From: Senegalimassilia anaerobia JC110
GTDB lineage: Bacteria; Actinomycetota; Coriobacteriia; Coriobacteriales; Eggerthellaceae
Reading direction: 5' to 3'
Assembly (NCBI RefSeq): GCF_000236865.1
Contig: NZ_HE611014.1
Coordinates: 1 to 64,000 of the forward strand
DNA: 64,000 nt
Positions 59,769-64,000 of the stretch are shown piece after piece (within the stretch, counting starts at the first letter, position 1; every line of letters starts with the position of its first letter). The position numbers were made by a program, and so were the translations under genes. Under the pieces are notes generated by a model that made no database searches, had not been told where the DNA came from, and saw only the letters and a list, made by a program, of their open reading frames with translations.

Positions 59769-61304
59769 ATGGAGGATTTCCTTACATCGTTCTTCATCAC
59801 GCCGTTCACCGGACTTGCGGAGGGAATCGCCACCGCTACCAGCCCGCTCGACGTCATCGATGCCGTCGATGGCTTCGTGTGGGGCCCTATCATGATTTTG
59901 CTGCTGCTTGGCACGCACATCTTCATGACCATCCGCACCGGGTTCATCCAGCGCAAGATCGGCACCGGCATCAAGCTGTCCGTCACCAAGGACGACCCCT
60001 CCAACGCCGACGGCGACATCACCCAGTTCGGCGCGCTGACCACGGCTCTTGCCGCCACCATCGGAACGGGCAACATCGTCGGCGTGGGCACGGGCCTGCT
60101 GTTCGGCGGCCCGGGCGCCATCTTCTGGATGTGGATCACCGGTATCCTGGGCATCGCCACGAAATACTCCGAGGTGTTCATCGGCGTGAAGTACCGCGTG
60201 AAAGACCACTCCGGCAAGATGCTCGGCGGCGCCATGTACGCCCTTGAGCGCGGCTTCAAGAATAAGAAGGCCGGCCGCATCCTGGCCATCCTGTTCGCCC
60301 TGTTCGCTTCGTTGGCGGCCTTCGGCATCGGCGCCTCCACGCAGTCGAACTCCCTGGCAGATGCGCTGTACAACACCTCGCTTATCGACGGCAAGGCTAT
60401 CCCACAGTGGCTGGTGGGCGCCGTGGTGGTGGCTCTTGTGGCCATCGTCATCCTGGGCGGCATCAAGTCCATCTCCAAGGTGTGCGAGAAGCTGGTCCCC
60501 GTCATGGCTGTCTTCTACGTGGTGTGCTGCCTGATCATCATCGGCATGAACGGCCAGTTCCTGGGCGAGGCGATCCGCCAGATCATCGTGGGCGCCTTCA
60601 CCCCCGCAGGCGCCGCAGGCGGCGCCGTGGGCTCGACCATCACCCTGGCCCTGCAGTTCGGCTTCAAGCGCGGCATCTTCTCCAACGAGTCCGGCCTGGG
60701 CTCCGCCCCGCTGGTCGCCTCCTCCGCCACCACGAAGAACCCCGCACGTCAGGCGCTGGTTTCCATGACCGGCACGTTCTGGGATACCGTCGTGGTGTGC
60801 GCCATCACCGGCCTGATGCTCATGACCACGCTGCTGGCGAACCCCGAGCTTTCCACGGCCATCGCTAACGGCACCATCTCCTCGGGCGCCGGCCTTGCGA
60901 CCGCCGCGTTCGAGAAGATCCCCGTGTTCGGCCCCTTGGTGCTGCTGGTTGGCCTGGTCACCTTCGCGTACTCCACCATCCTGGGCTGGAGCCAGTACGG
61001 CAACCGTGCCATCAGCTACCTGCTGGGCAAGAAGGCCGCCCTGCCCTACTACATCGTGTTCCTGCTGTTCGTGTTCTGGGGCTGCATGATGGTCGGCGAT
61101 GCCGCCGGCAGCGCCGCGGTCTCCAACCTTAGCTCCGTGGTATGGAATGTGGCCGACGTGATGAACGCGCTCATGGCCATCCCGAACTGCATCGCGGTCC
61201 TGGGCCTGTCCGCCATCATCGCCCGCGAAACGAAGCATTACGTATACGACAACAACCTGGAAGAAGTCGACAAGACCGAGATTCCGCAATACCACGAGAA
61301 GTAG
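59769..61304 (+). CDS. Alanine/glycine:cation symporter (AGCS family)
   Basis: 511 residues with about 11 membrane helices. GTHIFMTIRTGFIQRKIGTG, ALTTALAATIGTGNIVGVGT, FWMWITGILGIATKYSEVFI and FKRGIFSNESGLGSAP are AGCS signatures; the family takes up alanine or glycine with Na+. ATG 59769 is supported by AAAGGG upstream; an in-frame ATG at 59673 lies inside the duplicated leader and has no ribosome binding site. Strong codon bias suggests high expression. It is a single gene, followed by a terminator. Confidence 0.93.
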   Translation: MEDFLTSFFITPFTGLAEGIATATSPLDVIDAVDGFVWGPIMILLLLGTHIFMTIRTGFIQRKIGTGIKLSVTKDDPSNADGDITQFGALTTALAATIGTGNIVGVGTGLLFGGPGAIFWMWITGILGIATKYSEVFIGVKYRVKDHSGKMLGGAMYALERGFKNKKAGRILAILFALFASLAAFGIGASTQSNSLADALYNTSLIDGKAIPQWLVGAVVVALVAIVILGGIKSISKVCEKLVPVMAVFYVVCCLIIIGMNGQFLGEAIRQIIVGAFTPAGAAGGAVGSTITLALQFGFKRGIFSNESGLGSAPLVASSATTKNPARQALVSMTGTFWDTVVVCAITGLMLMTTLLANPELSTAIANGTISSGAGLATAAFEKIPVFGPLVLLVGLVTFAYSTILGWSQYGNRAISYLLGKKAALPYYIVFLLFVFWGCMMVGDAAGSAAVSNLSSVVWNVADVMNALMAIPNCIAVLGLSAIIARETKHYVYDNNLEEVDKTEIPQYHEK

Positions 61305-61329
61305 AACGGTTTTACCTCTCCAGCACATG

Positions 61330-61365
61330 TTGAAGGGGCTCGTATTCGAGTCCCTTCCCTTTTTG
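61330..61365 (+). terminator. Terminator of the symporter gene
   Basis: AAGGGGCTCG and CGAGTCCCTT pair with a short loop, followed by CCCTTTTT. Confidence 0.7.
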
Positions 61366-61610
61366 CCCAAAACCACCCCGATTCAACAGCGGGGAGCGCG
61401 TAAACAGGGGGCGGAAGTGCGTTCATGCAGCACCCGAATCACACCGACGGCGCGCGCCATGTCTTTTCTCTTTTCTGGACGCGTTCGGCTTTCAAAGTGC
61501 GCATACAATTTTTCGTTGCCCCCCTTGTCCACGCTGACCGATGCGGACGATAAGCCCTATAATTACCTGCTGTGAAAACGCCATCTAGGCGACAAGAGGG
61601 GGCACATGCC

Positions 61611-62951
61611 ATGAGAAGGGTCCACGTCCAGACCGTTAGCTTTGCGAACATCGCCATCACGATCGCGCTCGCCATCGTATGCGCCATCCTGTTTTGGCAG
61701 GGACGAGCGCAATTCAATGTATTGCAGCAAGCAACCGAGGCGTACATCTCCTGCGAGAACGACGCGCAGCAGGTGCAGGACAGGTCGGATCGCCTGACCG
61801 AGCAGGTTCGCCTGGTCACCATGACCGCCAAACCGGAGTACATCGACAACTACTTCTCCATGGCAAACAGCAACGAGGAGTTCGACGAGGCTTTTGCGGA
61901 TCTCAAAAGCCGGTTCGAGGGAACCGATGCATACGAATCGCTGCGCACCGCGATGGACGAATCGAACGAGCTGATGAACACCGAGTTCTACGCCATGCGC
62001 CTGATCTGCGAGGCGAACGATATCGACCCCTCCCCCTGGCCGGAAATCGCATCATGCCAGATCAGCGATGATGATTCGCGCACATCGCACGACAGCATGA
62101 TCTATAAGGCGCAAAACCTCGTTTCCGATTCCAAATACCAGGAAGCGAAGGATTCCATCAACAGCCACACCACCGACTGCATCGCCAAAGTAACCGACGC
62201 CACAATCGGCAACCAAAACCGCGCCGCTTCCGTATTCGATGGCATTTACGGCACGATCGAGGCATGCGTGGCGATCTACATCGCCCTGACGTTGGTCATC
62301 TGCGCGCTCGTCCGTCGCGCCGTCGTGAAACCCCTGCTAAGCTTCGGCGACAGCATCAAGGCCAACCAACTGTTCCCCGTGCAGGGCGCCGGCGAGCTGC
62401 AAGTGCTGGCGGAAACGTATAACCGCGTGTTCACGGAAAACGAGGCCACGCACATGGTCGTCAAACATCAGGCCGAGCACGACCCGCTGACCGACCTGCT
62501 CAATCGCGGGTCGTTCGACAAGGCCCTGAAACTCCACGACGACGGCAAGCACGACTTCGCGCTCATCTTAGCCGACGTCGACCAGTTCAAATCCGTCAAC
62601 GACACCTTCGGCCACGCCGTGGGGGACCAGGTGCTCAAGCGCGTATCCAGCCTGCTGCAGGTAGCATTCCGCAACACCGATTTCGTGTGCCGCATCGGCG
62701 GCGACGAGTTCGCCGTCATCATGGTGGATGCGACCAGCGATCTGCGACACATCATCCAAGAGAAGATCGATTTCGTGAATACGGAGTTATCGAAGCCCAT
62801 CGATGGCATGCCGCAGGTATCGCTGAGCGCAGGCGCCGCGTTCGCCGATCGCCCCGATCCCGGCGACAGCATCTACAAGGACGCGGACGATGCGCTGTAT
62901 CACACGAAGGAAAACGGACGCGGCGGCTGTTCCTTTTTCGGTGAGTTCTAG
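61611..62951 (+). CDS. Membrane diguanylate cyclase (GGDEF domain)
   Basis: 446 residues. Two membrane helices (about 10-30 and 210-232) flank an extracellular sensor region (about 35-205) of unknown type. A linker leads to the GGDEF domain (HDPLTDLLNRGSFDKALKLH; LADVDQFKSVNDTFGHAVGD; CRIGGDEFAVIMVD). The active-site GGDEF is intact and RNTD five residues upstream fits the inhibitory RxxD I-site, so it should make c-di-GMP with feedback control. ATG 61611 has AGAGGGGG 8 nt upstream; a GTG at 61572 is less likely. Confidence 0.92.
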   Translation: MRRVHVQTVSFANIAITIALAIVCAILFWQGRAQFNVLQQATEAYISCENDAQQVQDRSDRLTEQVRLVTMTAKPEYIDNYFSMANSNEEFDEAFADLKSRFEGTDAYESLRTAMDESNELMNTEFYAMRLICEANDIDPSPWPEIASCQISDDDSRTSHDSMIYKAQNLVSDSKYQEAKDSINSHTTDCIAKVTDATIGNQNRAASVFDGIYGTIEACVAIYIALTLVICALVRRAVVKPLLSFGDSIKANQLFPVQGAGELQVLAETYNRVFTENEATHMVVKHQAEHDPLTDLLNRGSFDKALKLHDDGKHDFALILADVDQFKSVNDTFGHAVGDQVLKRVSSLLQVAFRNTDFVCRIGGDEFAVIMVDATSDLRHIIQEKIDFVNTELSKPIDGMPQVSLSAGAAFADRPDPGDSIYKDADDALYHTKENGRGGCSFFGEF

Positions 62952-63029
62952 CGTCTGAACAGGGAAGATACGCGAACACAGGACTTGCGCAAGCGAAAGG
63001 CGATCCGGGTCCGCGCACAACCCAACGAA

Positions 63030-63088
63030 TAGCGAAACCCCCGGAAGCGATGCAGCCATTAGGCTTCGTCTCCAGGGGTTTCGCGTAA
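63030..63088 (+). terminator. Hairpin downstream of the diguanylate cyclase gene
   Basis: GCGAAACCCC pairs with GGGGTTTCGC, with a second inner pairing of GGAAGC and GCTTCG-type arms. No long T-run follows, so termination is likely but not certain. Confidence 0.5.
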
Positions 63089-63156
63089 AGTACGAGACAG
63101 CTGCATTTGCAAGCAACGGATCAGGCTACGCTTAGAAGAAAGCGCACACCAGACAC

Positions 63157-63996
63157 CTAAGAGGCTAAACAAAGTCCATCTCGCCAGCCAATCACGCAGC
63201 AATGCCAAGCGTCATTTTCGGCTTTTGAGGACCCCCCCCCGTCTCTGACTCGATTAAGGGCTGCAAAAAACTGCATCTCATTCGAAACGCCCATTTTATG
63301 GTAGATGTTGGCAATATGGCGCTTGAGGGTATTTCTACTGATGCTTAGCTTATCGGCAATCTCTACACGCGATATGCCCTTTACCAGCAAGCAAGCAACT
63401 TCCCACTCACGCGGGGAAAGAGAGTACGCAGCAACAATGGGGTCCACATCGCAATCCATCATAAAGCGATTCACGCCATTTGGGTACACAAGACGAAAAC
63501 GACTGCAAAGATGTTCGTTCACTTCTTCAAGCACGCGCATTTCCTCATCGGTGAAATCACCATGCTCTTTTGAGCGCATAAGGGAAATAGTGCCGAACAG
63601 AATATCATCGGCAGCGATGCAAGCTGTCGCCGTGTAGAAAATGCCTAAACGGCTTTCCCATTCCTGGTGAATACGCGACCGCTCAATCACCTCTGGTCGC
63701 ATTAAATCCGTTGAGCGAATCGTCCTGGGTAAGCATTGATTGTAAAACCACGACAGATAGTCAATAGCGTGATAGTAATTCGCATATAACGCCGTAAGTT
63801 CGTCGTCGGTATCCGTGCTTCGATAGTTGAAAGCAGATTTATGCGAATCGGATTGGTCGTTAAGCGCTGTATATGAATGATCGAAAGGTATTATCCCCCG
63901 CAAACCATCACAACAAGTTACGAGCAAATCTTCCATAGGTGTAGTGTAAAGCTTGAGAATCAGGTCATTCTGTTTTCTATGGATGTCATCTTCCAT
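63157..63996 (-). CDS. Soluble LuxR-family transcriptional regulator
   Basis: 279 residues. A GAF-like sensor region (about 15-170: LLVTCCDGLRGIIPFDHSYT; ATACIAADDILFGTISLMRS) precedes a LuxR helix-turn-helix (YSLSPREWEVACLLVKGISR; ISRNTLKRHIANIYHKMGV). Unlike the other two LuxR regulators here it lacks membrane helices. A run of nine G in the coding strand (63232-63240) follows the DNA-binding domain, and the tail after it is atypical, so the C-terminus may be frameshifted. The start lies four bases from the window edge, so the ribosome binding site is not visible and a longer frame cannot be ruled out. Confidence 0.8.
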   Translation of the reverse strand: MEDDIHRKQNDLILKLYTTPMEDLLVTCCDGLRGIIPFDHSYTALNDQSDSHKSAFNYRSTDTDDELTALYANYYHAIDYLSWFYNQCLPRTIRSTDLMRPEVIERSRIHQEWESRLGIFYTATACIAADDILFGTISLMRSKEHGDFTDEEMRVLEEVNEHLCSRFRLVYPNGVNRFMMDCDVDPIVAAYSLSPREWEVACLLVKGISRVEIADKLSISRNTLKRHIANIYHKMGVSNEMQFFAALNRVRDGGGSSKAENDAWHCCVIGWRDGLCLAS

Positions 63997-64000
63997 ATGC

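Overview
This window looks like a chromosomal segment of an anaerobic, high-GC Gram-positive bacterium of the Coriobacteriia (Actinomycetota), most likely Eggerthellaceae. A Slackia- or Eggerthella-like genus is my best guess, but nothing here fixes the genus. The reasons are an actinobacterial HspR-controlled dnaK-grpE-dnaJ-hspR-clpB cluster, LuxR regulators with large membrane-embedded N-termini, an Eggerthella-type NRMT variant of the NRAMP fold, arginine deiminase metabolism, [NiFe]-hydrogenase maturation genes and a selenium-type yedE/yedF/DUF3343 operon. Genes mostly have strong AGGAGG-type ribosome binding sites.

Layout. 1-1.5 kb is non-coding, with degenerate repeats and long hairpins. 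1.5-10 kb holds a membrane LuxR regulator and the heat-shock operon. 10.4-12.7 kb holds a ferredoxin and a small-protein/nikR/hypE operon. 12.8-18.2 kb holds a hypothetical gene, galE, an LCP cell-wall protein, an XRE regulator, tRNA-Gly, a HAD phosphatase and tRNA-Arg. 18.4-22.8 kb holds a flavodoxin/SCP2/membrane fusion, an NRMT-type metal transporter and a LuxR regulator. 23.2-26.1 kb is arcA plus an ArcD-like antiporter. 26.5-33.7 kb is a one-strand block with a TetR regulator, two paralogous MFS carriers, an unknown 195-residue protein, an EamA transporter and a glycine amidinotransferase homologue. 34.6-38.6 kb is hypF-hypC-hypD. 38.7-49.3 kb holds pgi, ldh, a TraX-like gene, a second LCP protein, an ion transporter, a fused MurT-GatD, tRNA-Thr and a universal stress protein. 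49.7-54.4 kb holds an APC permease, an acetamidase/formamidase and the yedE-yedF-DUF3343 operon. 55.0-59.5 kb is a small island bounded by a duplicated 3' part of an initiator tRNA. 59.7-64 kb holds an alanine/glycine:cation symporter, a diguanylate cyclase and a LuxR regulator.

How it works together. ArcA and ArcD-like genes point to arginine use, and the amidinotransferase block suggests further guanidino or arginine chemistry with dedicated carriers. hypE, nikR and hypFCD serve [NiFe]-hydrogenase assembly, although no hydrogenase structural gene is in view. MurT-GatD and the two LCP proteins belong to cell-wall modification.

Most unusual signals: (1) both MFS carrier genes are preceded by a small ORF with a strong ribosome binding site that overlaps the carrier start by exactly 11 nt; (2) the initiator-tRNA duplication marks an island with a truncated integrase and a foreign-looking EamA gene; (3) a near-identical ~73-bp leader occurs twice, before a 51-residue membrane protein and before the alanine symporter, where it can fold; (4) an inverted-repeat-bounded putative RNA lies between the MFS genes; (5) MurT and GatD are one polypeptide. 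Structures and operators were found by eye and no homology searches were run.
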